64,000 bases of DNA from Rapidithrix thailandica (lineage in GTDB: Bacteria; Bacteroidota; Bacteroidia; Cytophagales; Flammeovirgaceae): the NCBI RefSeq assembly GCF_039710355.1, contig NZ_JBDKWZ010000007.1:248001-312000 (forward strand). The letters are read 5' to 3'. Positions 32,397-43,200 of the stretch are shown piece by piece. The notes beneath the pieces were generated by a model. The model saw only the letters and a program-made list of their open reading frames with translations. It searched no databases and was not told where the DNA came from. A program made the translations under genes and the position numbers. Every line of letters begins with the position of its first letter. The stretch's first letter is position 1.

Positions 32397-35300
32397 TTAT
32401 TTCACCAAAACCCTCTCTCTTCCCGATTGCTCACCTTGCTCCAAATGGATAAAGTACAAGCCGGAAGGCAGGTGGTTTACAGAAAGTGTGTATTCTTTTC
32501 TTTTCACTTCCGTAAATACCTTTTCGAACAAGGTTCTTCCAAAAAGGTCGGTGATACGAACTTCCGTAGTTTGCGTGGAATGCTTGTCCATAGCGATGGT
32601 TAAAAGATTGCTTGCAGGATTGGGGTACACTTTGGCAAACCCAGACAGGTCATCTTTCAAGCCGGTAATCAAAGGCGCTGTAGCGGTCACCTCGTCTGAA
32701 GCGCTTTCCCCGTATTTATTCACAGCCACTACCTGGTAGGTATATTCCATTTCTGATTCCAGGTTGGCATCTACATATTCACGTTCCTCTATGCTTACAC
32801 TGCCAATAGTGGAAAAATCTTCTCCTTCTTTTGCGCGCAGAATTTTAAAACTGGTTGCAGTTTCCGAATCACTGGTCCAACTCAGGGTGATGTTCTTATT
32901 GTCTGTATTTGCCTGAAGGTTTTCTACCGGGCTTGGAGCCACAAAAGCCATCAGTTCTCTTTCTGCAGGGGTAATCGGATAATTGGTATATAGACGAAAT
33001 TCTCCGGGGTCGAGCGACAGTACTCGGTTAACATCCGTCACTTCCAGCAATTCCCCTCCGGAAAAATAGTGGTACCAATCACCGGCAAAAGGAAAATTCG
33101 CTGTGATACTTTTTTTAACCACATCAAAATTCCCTACAATGTACACACTCATTTCCTCAGCCATCTCCGGTTGAACTTTTCCCGAAGGATGTACCAAACG
33201 GATTTCTTTGCTTAATGAAGTATTGTTGGTCAGAGTTAGCTGGCCGGTTTGAAAAACTTCGTACGAAAAACGCAGCTGTATTAATGCTTGCAGGGTTTTC
33301 CAAAGTTTTAAACGCTGTGTATCTTGAAAATAGTCCCACTTGGCCGGTTTGGGATCTGTTCGACAGCTGTTATCTACAGTAGATCCGTCCGAACAAAGGT
33401 TGATAGGTAAATCATACCCCAACTCTCCAAACTGCCAGAGCATTTTTGGCCCAGGTAAGGTATAGAAAAAAGCCGATGCAGCTTTAATTCTATCCAAGGC
33501 TGTAGAAAGGTCTTTCGTAGAATACCCGGAAGCACCATTGCCAAACTGTTGTAATTTATACATAAGCCGTTCTTCATCATGGCTTTCCATATAACTCACC
33601 AGATGTGGGTTTTGCCAACCTCTTTGGCTGTGCATACCCCAGGCAATATTGGCATTTTCCTGATACCCCATCGCCATTTGCGCATAGCCTTCTTGCATAT
33701 TTCCCCAAAGCATCATTCCGTAATCTGCCAATTCCGTTTCTTCCGAATTATCAGCAAAATGCTCCAGAATGACATAAGCTTCCGGATCTTTTTCCCAGAC
33801 CTTATCCGCCATCCGTTTTAACAAAGTGATCCGGCTTTCGTCACGGGCACTCCATTGCCCCACCGAAGAAGAAAAGTTTTGAGTAAACCCTTTCGAAAGG
33901 TCAAACCGGAAACCGTCCACTTTGTATTCCTCCAACCAGTAACGATTGACACTATCCACAAAGGCTTTGGTATTGGCCGATTCATGATTAAAATCAAAAA
34001 AGACATTAAAAGGATGCTTGGCCACCGAATTCAACCAGGGGTTATCAGCTGAAGGACGGAAATTGGCTTCATCCCAATACAAAGCAGCCAAAGGATTCGA
34101 CTCGTGTGTATGATTCAGGGCAATATCCAGAATCACTGCCATTCCGTATTCATGACACGTATCGATTAAAGCTTTTAAAGCATTTTTACCTCCATAATAT
34201 TTGTCAGGTGCCAAAAAGAAATTTGGGTTATACCCCCAGGAATTATTTCCTTTAAACTCCATAATAGGCATCAATTCAATCGCATTCACCCCTAAGTTTT
34301 TCAGGTAATCCAAAGAATCAATCAAAGTTTGATAAGCATGAGTACCTAAATAGTCCCGCATCAACAGCTCATAGATGACTAAGTTTTCCTTGGAAGGTCT
34401 TTCGTAATTTGTCGCTTGCCAAGTGTATGCCGGTTGTCCGGTTTGTACTACGGAAGCAATTCCCTTGGCTAAGGGATTTTCAGGATAGTCGATCAAATCC
34501 GGATAGGTAGTTACATCAATATAATGATCGTCATACGGATCAGAAACAAGTTCGCTGTAAGGATCTGCTATTTGAATGGATTCATCCACTAAATACTGAA
34601 AGACGTAAGGTTTTCCCGCTTCCAATCCCTCGATTTCCAGCCAAAATATGTCTCCGTCTTTTTTCATTTGATGAACCGGGCCGGGTTGCCAGTCGTTAAA
34701 ATCTCCGATCACGTATACAGATGATTTTCCAGGTGCTTGTAAAGCCAAACCCGCTTGCGTAGCATTTTCACTATAATTAATGCCCAAGCGGATATTTTCA
34801 GGTTTTGTGACCTCTTCCGTAGCCTGCCGGATCAGGAAAGAGAATGATTTCATCGCTACTTTGCCATTTGCTTTGGCAGTTACTTTTACTTCCCGCTTAC
34901 CTGTTCCGGTGGTTGTATATTCATAACTGACTTGCGTAGCCGCAGATTCTTGATAAACGTCTCCGCCATCTACTTCTATTGTAATATCAGCTTCTTGAGA
35001 AATCTCTGCAGAAATATTTATTTTTCCTCCTTCGTCTATAAACAAAGGAAATGTTTGAGGGCTATTTAAAGAAACCTCTAAAGTCCCCTCTTCATAGATA
35101 GTCAACATAAAATCTTCTGTCTGAGCAGAACCGTTGGCATTTTTCAACAAAAGTCCCAGTTTCGCAATGGGTGTTCCTTCCGGCACATTGAAATAAATTC
35201 GGGGAGTAAAGGTAATTTGCCAACGGTCATCTCCGATAAAAGTCATTTTACCGGGTTCGAAAGGTTGGTTAAAATCCGATTGCCCGGTGGGTTGAAACTC

Positions 35301-35522
35301 AAAAGCGTTCCCCCCTTCCGTAGAGCCGGCCCCTGACCATAGATACACTCCATCGGTCAAACCCAATAATCCTTGTGCGCGGCTATCGCTGGCTTGTTTC
35401 ACATCAAAAGTAAGCGTTACGGGCTGGTCGGCTGTAGGAAAAGCAGGATCGCTGGATACCAATTGCCCCTTTACTTGTGACAAAACAAATAGAAAAAGCA
35501 GGATGAATAAGTTGGTTTTCAT
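32397..35522 (-). CDS. T9SS-exported GH13 alpha-amylase with binding modules and Fn3
   Basis: A 1041-residue multidomain enzyme. Signal peptide (LFILLFLFVLSQVKG); an N-terminal beta module (residues 20-150) resembling the neighbouring 374-residue protein; a CBM48/E-set module (residues 250-340, SSVYVIGDFNDWQPG); and a GH13 barrel with LNHTHESNP, nucleophile FRFDLSKGF (about 541), acid/base VILEHFADN (about 586) and SHDEERL (about 647). A fibronectin type III domain (about 865-950, VENLQANTDNKNITLSWTS) precedes a type A T9SS C-terminal sorting domain (KVYPNPASNLLTIAMD to ERVLVK). It should be exported to the surface or medium to attack polysaccharide before SusCD uptake. Confidence 0.92.
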   Translation of the reverse strand: MKTNLFILLFLFVLSQVKGQLVSSDPAFPTADQPVTLTFDVKQASDSRAQGLLGLTDGVYLWSGAGSTEGGNAFEFQPTGQSDFNQPFEPGKMTFIGDDRWQITFTPRIYFNVPEGTPIAKLGLLLKNANGSAQTEDFMLTIYEEGTLEVSLNSPQTFPLFIDEGGKINISAEISQEADITIEVDGGDVYQESAATQVSYEYTTTGTGKREVKVTAKANGKVAMKSFSFLIRQATEEVTKPENIRLGINYSENATQAGLALQAPGKSSVYVIGDFNDWQPGPVHQMKKDGDIFWLEIEGLEAGKPYVFQYLVDESIQIADPYSELVSDPYDDHYIDVTTYPDLIDYPENPLAKGIASVVQTGQPAYTWQATNYERPSKENLVIYELLMRDYLGTHAYQTLIDSLDYLKNLGVNAIELMPIMEFKGNNSWGYNPNFFLAPDKYYGGKNALKALIDTCHEYGMAVILDIALNHTHESNPLAALYWDEANFRPSADNPWLNSVAKHPFNVFFDFNHESANTKAFVDSVNRYWLEEYKVDGFRFDLSKGFTQNFSSSVGQWSARDESRITLLKRMADKVWEKDPEAYVILEHFADNSEETELADYGMMLWGNMQEGYAQMAMGYQENANIAWGMHSQRGWQNPHLVSYMESHDEERLMYKLQQFGNGASGYSTKDLSTALDRIKAASAFFYTLPGPKMLWQFGELGYDLPINLCSDGSTVDNSCRTDPKPAKWDYFQDTQRLKLWKTLQALIQLRFSYEVFQTGQLTLTNNTSLSKEIRLVHPSGKVQPEMAEEMSVYIVGNFDVVKKSITANFPFAGDWYHYFSGGELLEVTDVNRVLSLDPGEFRLYTNYPITPAERELMAFVAPSPVENLQANTDNKNITLSWTSDSETATSFKILRAKEGEDFSTIGSVSIEEREYVDANLESEMEYTYQVVAVNKYGESASDEVTATAPLITGLKDDLSGFAKVYPNPASNLLTIAMDKHSTQTTEVRITDLFGRTLFEKVFTEVKRKEYTLSVNHLPSGLYFIHLEQGEQSGRERVLVK

Positions 35523-35651
35523 GAATATAGTGATTCATTAAGTTTTCATTGAAACTTATTGTTTGAAAGAGCTATAAGCCTCTGATTCCCCCGGTACCAA
35601 GTAGATTGGCACCGGAAGAAAGAGTGTCATCTATTTTGAAAGGAGACCTAT

Positions 35652-36998
35652 CTAGTCTATTTTAATCACGGCATAATGTCCTGTAAGGTCGTTGAATTTA
35701 ATCAGATAGTTTCCGGCTGTAATGCCAAGGTTATCTTCATCCTGCACACCTATGCCATAAGGCAAGCCATCCAAAGAACCCCAATTTACTGTCCAGGTAT
35801 CATCGGCACGAAACTTCATTTCGCCATCAGTCAGCACTTGACTAGCGATCATCCATTGGTGCGGGTCAAAAGTTGACTGCTGCATATCCGTATCCGGGTC
35901 CGCCCATTCGTTAGGCGTTGCAGAGCCAATGATGCCAATACTGGTATATGAAGTGGCTCCACTTGCATCATACGTCTCCACGGAATAGGTCATGGCTTTA
36001 AAATCCATGGTAACCGTATAATATCCTTCTGAGGGAATAGCTATTACATCGGGATCAGCCCCATCTCCCAGATTCACACCCAACTCTCCTTCTATCGCTC
36101 CTTTACCCCACTGAGGTTGCCATTCGCCCAAAGTAGACAAAAACTTAAAATTTCCAACGTTGAACTTTCCGGTATAGGTAAACTCCGTTTTCTTTGTAGG
36201 ATGGCGATACATCAAGGTGGCCTTGGCATTGTCCCAAGCCCCTTCGGTAGCATCCCCTACCATGTACATGGTTTCATAAGCCGGTTCGGTCACCGTAACG
36301 GTCAAGGTATCTGTGGATGTATTTCCATAAATATCCGTGGCTTCCACCACAATATCATACTCCCCCAAAGTCATATCCGAAGCAATACGAATTGCTTGCT
36401 CACCACTGGCAAAGACGTTCAGAGTGTCCACCCCATTGCCAAAAAATTGTTTTTCCAAACCTAATTCAGCGGCTTTCACTTTTACCTCACTCAAGCCAAA
36501 GTAGTCTGTAATTTGAATATTGATTTCCAACACATCTCCCAAGTATACTTCGGTGGAAGAAATGGGGTCAAATAAAATGGCAGGTCCCTCGGCATCTGTC
36601 CCGAAATTCACCGGAATTTCTACGGAAGTAGTATTTCTCCGTTCGTCCATCACCTCAAGCATGACCCGTTGTACCAGGGCAATATCGGCATCTCCGGGAA
36701 TGGTAAAACTAAAGTCCAGGTTATAAGATGTACCGGAGAGCGTCATGGTAGAATCAATTCCCCACTCGGGCATGGTGACTTTCGCTGAAGTCAGTTCTTT
36801 ATTGTCTGTCAGGGTGGCTAATAATTGAAAGGCCCCTCCTTTTTGATACACCGTTTGAAACACCTGATCGTTGATTGCGACCACCGGTTTTTCAATATCA
36901 TAAGTAACCCCCACTTCATCTTCTTCACAGGCAGTGATAAATCCTAACAGGAAGACCATCATCAAACTATAGAGTAATTGTATCTTTTTCATTTTCAC
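35652..36998 (-). CDS. SusE/SusF-like surface starch-binding lipoprotein
   Basis: A 448-residue lipoprotein (lipobox FITAC followed by EEDEVG, an acidic lipoprotein-export-type signal). N-terminal half: two Ig-like domains (TLTDNKELTSAKVTMPEWGI and LEINIQITDYFGLSEVKVKA). C-terminal half: two SusE/F-type binding modules beginning TMYMVGDATEGAWDNAKATL and IGIIGSATPNEWADPDTDMQ, each with aromatic residues suited to glucan stacking (FKFLSTLGEWQPQWGKG). It presents maltodextrins at the cell surface next to SusCD. Lies in the locus between the GH13 gene and another binding protein. Confidence 0.88.
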   Translation of the reverse strand: MKMKKIQLLYSLMMVFLLGFITACEEDEVGVTYDIEKPVVAINDQVFQTVYQKGGAFQLLATLTDNKELTSAKVTMPEWGIDSTMTLSGTSYNLDFSFTIPGDADIALVQRVMLEVMDERRNTTSVEIPVNFGTDAEGPAILFDPISSTEVYLGDVLEINIQITDYFGLSEVKVKAAELGLEKQFFGNGVDTLNVFASGEQAIRIASDMTLGEYDIVVEATDIYGNTSTDTLTVTVTEPAYETMYMVGDATEGAWDNAKATLMYRHPTKKTEFTYTGKFNVGNFKFLSTLGEWQPQWGKGAIEGELGVNLGDGADPDVIAIPSEGYYTVTMDFKAMTYSVETYDASGATSYTSIGIIGSATPNEWADPDTDMQQSTFDPHQWMIASQVLTDGEMKFRADDTWTVNWGSLDGLPYGIGVQDEDNLGITAGNYLIKFNDLTGHYAVIKID

Positions 36999-37043
36999 AG
37001 ATAGTTTACGTAAGTTGATCGTAATAAATGACTTCTATAGTTT

Positions 37044-38168
37044 CTAATGCAAAGGCACTAAACTCACGCTTACCTCCTCGGTTTTAGCAGAACCGTCAGG
37101 GGTTTGAATGACCAGGTTAAGTGCTTCAAGAGAAGTCGCTTCTTCAAAAATCCTGTTGAGGATCATACTTGCTCTGAACTTTCCGTCACCTTCCGGTTTA
37201 GTCACTCCTTCTATCACTTGAGCTCCATCTGTAGTGGATAAGATAAAGTGTATCTCCGTAGCGGTTTTCAGGCCTTCTACTTTCGTGAGATTTTGATTAA
37301 AGAAAAGTGTCACCACATCATCTACGGTAAACTTTTGAGGGAAGAAACTAAACTCTTTCTCCTCATCGTCTGACTTGGGTACGATTAAAAAATTCTCCCC
37401 ACCTACGTCTCTTCCCGAAGCCGCCCAATCACCATTGTCGTTAAACAAACAGTTGATTTCAGTAATTTTCTCGCTAAAGGCATAGTACTCCGAAGGAATA
37501 AAATCAATTTTATATATCCCGTCTCCAAGGTCTTTCAACAAGGTTTCCGGTTGACCGCTTTCTATCACATTTTGCCAACCGTTTACTCCACTGTGCATAG
37601 AAGGTTGTTTGCCCACTAGTTGTCCTTGGGAACTTCCTCCGTCACTCCACGCCAAATTGGCATTCAAAATAATCGTCAAAGGTTCATCGCCTTTGAAGTT
37701 TTTGGGATAATAATCCAGTATTTTCGTAGCGACTTTGCTAAAATCATATACTTGGATGGCCGTACCACTATCCGCATCAAAATTACCCGTTTGTTTACTG
37801 CCATCTTTGGTTTTTAACAAACCGAAAATTTGCGTAATTGCACTGGCATCCACCCCGTAAAAATCCGTGGGCACCATGGTAAAGCTCCACAAATTACCAT
37901 CCACTTGAGTCAATTTGGCCTCTTCGCTGGAATTGTCCCAAGTCCCGAGTTTGGCATCCGGTTGGTTGGGCTCCCAGGTCCATAAATACAGAGGTCCCAC
38001 TTCTCCGTCCAAATCCGTTCCGGTGACGTCAAAGTAAAAGGTCACTTCTTCATCGGGCGTAAAAGCCGCCGGATGAGAATATATTTTGCTAATTTGCCCG
38101 GCAGCCCATAGTTGTTGGGTACCAAGCAACAAGATCATGACAATGGTATATATCGAAAGTGGTTTCAT
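37044..38168 (-). CDS. Exported binding-type protein of the alpha-glucan locus
   Basis: A 374-residue exported protein (signal MKPLSIYTIVMILLLGTQQL) made of three similar beta domains. Each begins like KIYSHPAAFTPDEEVTFYFD, YPKNFKGDEPLTIILNANLA or FPQKFTVDDVVTLFFNQNLT and contains an LYLWTWEPNQPD-like loop. The first domain resembles the N-terminal module of the T9SS GH13 in the same locus. No catalytic residues are visible. Trp-rich loops suggest carbohydrate binding at the envelope, but I know no named family. Position between the SusE/F-like and DUF5004-like genes supports a role in starch capture. Confidence 0.7.
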   Translation of the reverse strand: MKPLSIYTIVMILLLGTQQLWAAGQISKIYSHPAAFTPDEEVTFYFDVTGTDLDGEVGPLYLWTWEPNQPDAKLGTWDNSSEEAKLTQVDGNLWSFTMVPTDFYGVDASAITQIFGLLKTKDGSKQTGNFDADSGTAIQVYDFSKVATKILDYYPKNFKGDEPLTIILNANLAWSDGGSSQGQLVGKQPSMHSGVNGWQNVIESGQPETLLKDLGDGIYKIDFIPSEYYAFSEKITEINCLFNDNGDWAASGRDVGGENFLIVPKSDDEEKEFSFFPQKFTVDDVVTLFFNQNLTKVEGLKTATEIHFILSTTDGAQVIEGVTKPEGDGKFRASMILNRIFEEATSLEALNLVIQTPDGSAKTEEVSVSLVPLH

Positions 38169-38180
38169 GAGTTCCGGTAG

Positions 38181-38693
38181 TTAGGGTTGCACTTTGGTAA
38201 ATGTGTAGACATAGCTGAGAATGGGAATATCTCCCTCAAAGCGTTGGAATTTCAACTCCAGATTAAACCCTTTGGAGGGCACCCGGTTAAGATAAAACAC
38301 GCTGGTTGCTTCCGTAGCCCCATCCGTAAACAACATCACTTTGGTAGGAAACTCTACGTTGTCAAACTGCCAGGTACCTTCCGTATCTACATAGTTGGGC
38401 GCCTTGCCTTTTACTTCAAACGTTGCAGGGTTACCTTCGTCATCCGAAGTAAAACTGATATGATAATCGTCAAAATCGAACAAATCGGTAATGTCCATTT
38501 CATAATTTAAAGCTCCGTCATTCAACGCAATCTCGTCAATCTGCTTCACGGACTGCACCGACCAATCCCCTTCAATGCCTTCAATTTTATTTACTTTGTC
38601 GCCAATGGCCGGAAAATCATCCGGTTGGCAGGCACTTACCCCCCACCAGAGCAACAGGCAAATTCCTATATATTTATAAGTAGTCATCTTCAT
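38181..38693 (-). CDS. Lipoprotein, DUF5004-like
   Basis: A 170-residue lipoprotein (lipobox GVSAC, then QPDDFPAIGDKV). The mature part has a short lipocalin-like beta pattern: EGDWSVQSVKQIDEIALNDG, YHISFTSDDEGNPATFEV and VMLFTDGATEATSVFYLNRV, consistent with DUF5004 proteins encoded between susD and susE-type genes in Bacteroidota loci. Probably an accessory surface protein of SusCD. Substrate contact is not shown. Confidence 0.7.
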   Translation of the reverse strand: MKMTTYKYIGICLLLWWGVSACQPDDFPAIGDKVNKIEGIEGDWSVQSVKQIDEIALNDGALNYEMDITDLFDFDDYHISFTSDDEGNPATFEVKGKAPNYVDTEGTWQFDNVEFPTKVMLFTDGATEATSVFYLNRVPSKGFNLELKFQRFEGDIPILSYVYTFTKVQP

Positions 38694-38784
38694 ATTTTTT
38701 TAGAGCGTTAAAATTCATGTTTTAGGAATAAGAATGGAAGACAGACATTTTTTTTCACCGACCACTTCCTTTTTCTGATCCTTG

Positions 38785-40179
38785 CTATTGGCATCCTCCT
38801 TTTTCATTCAATTCAAAATAACCGGGCAATTCTTCGCTGGCAGGGAATTGCAACACCATCCCGGGACAATTCCAAGGTGCACCTCTTACTACCGAAGTTT
38901 CTCCTAACGCCCCAATCCTTTTGATTTGTTGGATTCGATCACCTTCCAAAAGCAATTCTTTTCTCCGCTCCTCCCTCACTTTTTCAACCAGCTCCTGAGC
39001 CGTCATTCCGGAAGACAAGGCAGACAATCCTGCACGGGTACGGACTACATTCAAGTCTGCTAAAGCTTGATTGAGGTTTTGGTTCTGAGCGGCCAAAGCT
39101 TCCGCACGAGTCAATAACATTTCTGCCAAATGAATGACTGCCACATTAAAAAAATCGTCATTATAACGGTTTAACACAAGTATTTCCGGTCCTTCATCTA
39201 CATACGCTTTCATTTCGAACCACTCACTTCGCTTATCTGCAGCATCCGCAGTGATAAACTCATAAATAGAACCGGAAGGCTTTAAGAAGGGCTCGGCATT
39301 GTCCGACCTGAATTTGCCTGTATATTCCCCGGCATTGTTGTCGTTATTTCCAGGGCTCACAGTCGTAAAAATAGCCTCAGTAGAAATATCTTGAGAAAAA
39401 CGGCCTTGTACCTCATTTTCCAATTCAAACTGTCCACCGTCAATCACTTCTCCGGCATATTTGGCTGCATTGGCAAAGTCGTTCATTTGGAAATACACCC
39501 TGGCCAAAAAAGCTTTGGCCGCCCAGGAAGTTGCATAAACCCCGTTTTCTGCCGGCAATATCGCGATAGCCTCATTTAAATCTTGTAGAACCTGGTCGTA
39601 CACTTCTTTCACGGAGGCTCGTGGTAACACCTCAGCAGCAGAGCTGACTTTTAAGGCGATTCCCGGATGGGAGTTGTCAGAGGAATATCCATAAGGCTGG
39701 GCCATCATACGAATTAAATTAAAATGCATGACCGCACGGATAAACAAGCCCTCTCCTTTCATGCGGGACGCAGAAGCATCGTCCAAATCCGGAATACTTC
39801 CAGACTCTACGACTTCTATCAACACATTGGCCCGGGCAATGGCCTTATAAGGATCTTTGTAATAGGTACCGATCTCCGAATTAAAAAAATTCGTATTCCG
39901 GTTGTACACCTCTCTAAAGAAGCCGTTGCCATCGACAAAATTATTGCCTATGTTGTCTGCTAACAAGGCGGATAAAACCTGGCTGCGACCATTATATATA
40001 TTGGCAAATACGTCATACGCCGAGTTCAACAACAATTCCAAATCGGCCTTCGTTTTCAGAGCCTCTTCCCTGGTAAAACTGTCAGATGGTAAAGGCACTT
40101 CCAATTGTTCGTCACAAGAGGTGGTAAAAAATAGTAAAGCAGCCACCCAAGCAATGATATATTTTATAGAAAATTTCAT
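38785..40179 (-). CDS. susD: SusD/RagB-family nutrient-binding lipoprotein
   Basis: A 464-residue outer-membrane lipoprotein (lipobox FFTTSC) of the SusD/RagB family, the lid that captures oligosaccharides for the SusC channel. Typical blocks: PLPSDSFTREEALKTKADLE, RANVLIEVVESGSIPDLDDA, TPR-like helices (AKAFLARVYFQMNDFANAAK), and a C-terminal LAEMLLTRAEALAAQNQNLN, VRTRAGLSAL and REERRKELLLEGDR. Starts 22 bp after susC, so translation is probably linked. Substrate inferred from the locus is alpha-glucan. Confidence 0.93.
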   Translation of the reverse strand: MKFSIKYIIAWVAALLFFTTSCDEQLEVPLPSDSFTREEALKTKADLELLLNSAYDVFANIYNGRSQVLSALLADNIGNNFVDGNGFFREVYNRNTNFFNSEIGTYYKDPYKAIARANVLIEVVESGSIPDLDDASASRMKGEGLFIRAVMHFNLIRMMAQPYGYSSDNSHPGIALKVSSAAEVLPRASVKEVYDQVLQDLNEAIAILPAENGVYATSWAAKAFLARVYFQMNDFANAAKYAGEVIDGGQFELENEVQGRFSQDISTEAIFTTVSPGNNDNNAGEYTGKFRSDNAEPFLKPSGSIYEFITADAADKRSEWFEMKAYVDEGPEILVLNRYNDDFFNVAVIHLAEMLLTRAEALAAQNQNLNQALADLNVVRTRAGLSALSSGMTAQELVEKVREERRKELLLEGDRIQQIKRIGALGETSVVRGAPWNCPGMVLQFPASEELPGYFELNEKGGCQ

Positions 40180-40201
40180 AGTATTTCTTAGTATTCAGGT
40201 T

Positions 40202-43200
40202 TTAAAAAGAGACATTCAATCCCAGTGTAAAAGTCCTCTCTTGCGGAGGGGTCAGGTACGTCACGTTCGGACTGAGATTCCGGTCGGTAGCATGCTCAAA
40301 ATCCCTGGCAACTTCAGGATCCAACCCGGGAAACTCCGTAAATGTCAACAAATTGGTTCCGGTCAGGCTTACCCGTGCGCTGGATAATTTGAGTTTTTCC
40401 AAAAGGTTGGAAGAAAAGGTATAGCCAATCGACAAACGCCTTAAGCGCATATACGAGCCGTCATGAAGCCACTGATCAGTATTAATCCATGGAGTGTTCG
40501 AGCCATAAGTTTCCGTATCCAAAGTCAAACGGGGATATTGGGCTTGGTCTCCCGGCTGCCTCCAACGATCAAACAAGTCTTCCCGCATGTTCCAGGTAGT
40601 CACCACTCCCAATTGTCTTTTGGAAGAAGAATCAAAGATGTCTCCTCCCCGGGTAAAGACAAATAAAACCTGCATATCAAAGTTTTTGTAGGCAAAGGTA
40701 TTGTTCAACGATCCGGTGAAATCCGGCATAATATTTCCGGCAGCTACCCGGTTTGCAGGGTCCCATGTATAGGTTTCGTAACCCTCTTTATCCAAGTAAA
40801 TAGGCCTACCGTTTTCAGGATCAATCCGTGAAAAACGCACCAAGTAATTGGTTCCCACAGAGTAACCGGGGATCACGCGGGTGTCATTGGTCCCTCCACT
40901 TACGGCTTCTTGAGAAAACTTACCAATGGATTTAATGATATTATTATTGTGGGCTATATTAAAGGTAGTACTCCATTGGAAAGCCCCTGTTAAGTTTTGT
41001 GTGGTGATAGAAAACTCGACTCCTTCATTCAGGATTTCTCCTACATTGTCAAATTGTTTATCTTCAAAACCAATTTGCGGAGCCAGTGTCACTTCCATCA
41101 GTACTTTACTTGTATACCTGCGGTAATATGAGATTTCGGAAGTAATCCGGTCATTAAACAATCCGATTTCAATCCCTGCATCATAATTTTCAGCTTGTTC
41201 CCATTGCAAATCCGGATTTCCTAATTGTTCAGGATACAAAATAGGTTTTCCATTGTACCCGGGAGCCGGTTGATTTACGTATTTGGAAAGGTATTTATTC
41301 TCACCAAAATTCGAATTTCCCGTCAAGCCCCAGCTACTTTTAAGCTTCAAGAAGCTGATAATCTTGCTATTTTTCAAAAACGCTTCTTCCGAAACAATCC
41401 AGGCCACTGCTGCGGTGGGGAATACTCCAAAGCGCTTGTTATCTCCGAATTTTGAAGAACCGTCGGCCCTTAAGGTTGCTTGAAAGGTATACCGGTCTTT
41501 GAAAGTGTAGTTCAAGCGGCCGAAGTAGCTGATAAATTTCGAGAGTTTTCCTTCAAAAGGAGTTCCTCCTTCATAATTTGTGTCCTCATATTCAGGATCA
41601 TCGTACCAAGGAGCCGTTACATCAGTGATCTTCCGGTCATCAAAACCTTTGGTTTCACTGCGCTGGTATTCGTGCCCCAGCAACCATTTGAAGGTATGAT
41701 CGGCTCCCAAATCAAATTTATATTCTGCCGTAGCCACCCAGTTGTAGTTATTGATCTCATCCTGGTCCAACTCGGCAGTTCCCTTATGGGTTGTGTTTAA
41801 CAATTCTCCCGATTCCCACTTATGATCCTTTAAGTTTAAATACTCATAATTCCCCCCTACTTTGATCGTCAGGTTTTTAACCGGCCTATAGGTAAAGTTC
41901 AAATTCCCCATGGCCGTAGTTTGATAGGTTCTGAGAGTCTTGTTAGCCCCTCTCCACAAAGGGTTCTTTTTATTTGAAGGAAGGAAAAACGACCCGTCAT
42001 CGTTGTACACCGGATAAATAGGCAATGCTTCGGACATGGCGTCTCCCAGTCCCCCTGTCCAAGCGGCATCTACCCGGTGATTGACCATCCGTGCAAAAGA
42101 AGCACCCAGGCTCATATCCAGGTTGGACAACAAGGCATAATCCAAATTTGCTCTGGCGGTGAAGCGTTCCAGCTTGTTGCCTTTCAAATAACTTTCATTG
42201 TTGCTATATGAAGCGCCTACATAGCTTTTAAGTTTGTCTGTTCCTTGGGACATAGATAAGTTGTAGTCCTGTTTATATCCGACCCTAGTCGTTTCGTCCC
42301 ACCAATCGGTATCTACTTGGCTGGCTTTTTCAAAAGCCGCCAGACGGGTAGCCGCATCATCTGTTGCTGAGGTATACCCAGGCAGGTACACGGCACCGGT
42401 TCCCCCGTCATTTTCCCAGGCTTCCTGACGCAACTGCAAGTACTGAGCGGTATTCAGCATTTTGGCTTTGGCTACCGGTTGAGAAACCCCGTGCCGGGTG
42501 GAGAAGGTAAACTTGGGTTTTCCGGATTTTCCTCTCTTGGTGGTCACAAACACCACCCCATTGGCAGCTCTTGATCCGTAAATCCCCACCGCAGAGGCAT
42601 CTTTCAGAATTTTGATATCTTCGATATCGTTCGGGTTCAGCGAAGCCAGTGGATTCGTATTAAAAGCACCTTCATTTCCGGTCAAAAACTGATCGCTAGT
42701 GACAGGCAACCCATCCACTACGTACAAAGGATCTCCGGAGGCACTCACCGAAGCCGCCCCCCGGATACGGATTACCGAACCCGATCCGGCATAGCCACTT
42801 CCTTGAATGACTTGCACCCCTGCAGCCTGCCCTTGCAAAGCGGCCTCAAAACTTGGAGTAGGCACTTCTGCCAACTCCTGACCTTTCACCCGGGCAATAG
42901 ACCCTGTCACTTCCCGTTGGGTCAAACTTCCATAGCCCACCACTACAATTTCGTCCAATTGTTGAATATTGGCATCCAACTTCACATTCAATACGGTTTG
43001 ATTCGTAATCTCCATTTCCAACGTTTCATATCCCACAAATGAGAAAACCAGTACTTGCCCTTTCTCTACTTTGATGTTAAACTTTCCATCAAAATCAGAA
43101 AATGCGCCTGTACTGGTTCCTTTAATCAGGATATTCACCCCTGGAATAGGACTCTCATCGGTTGCATCCGTTACTGTTCCTTTTACTGCCAGTTGTTGTG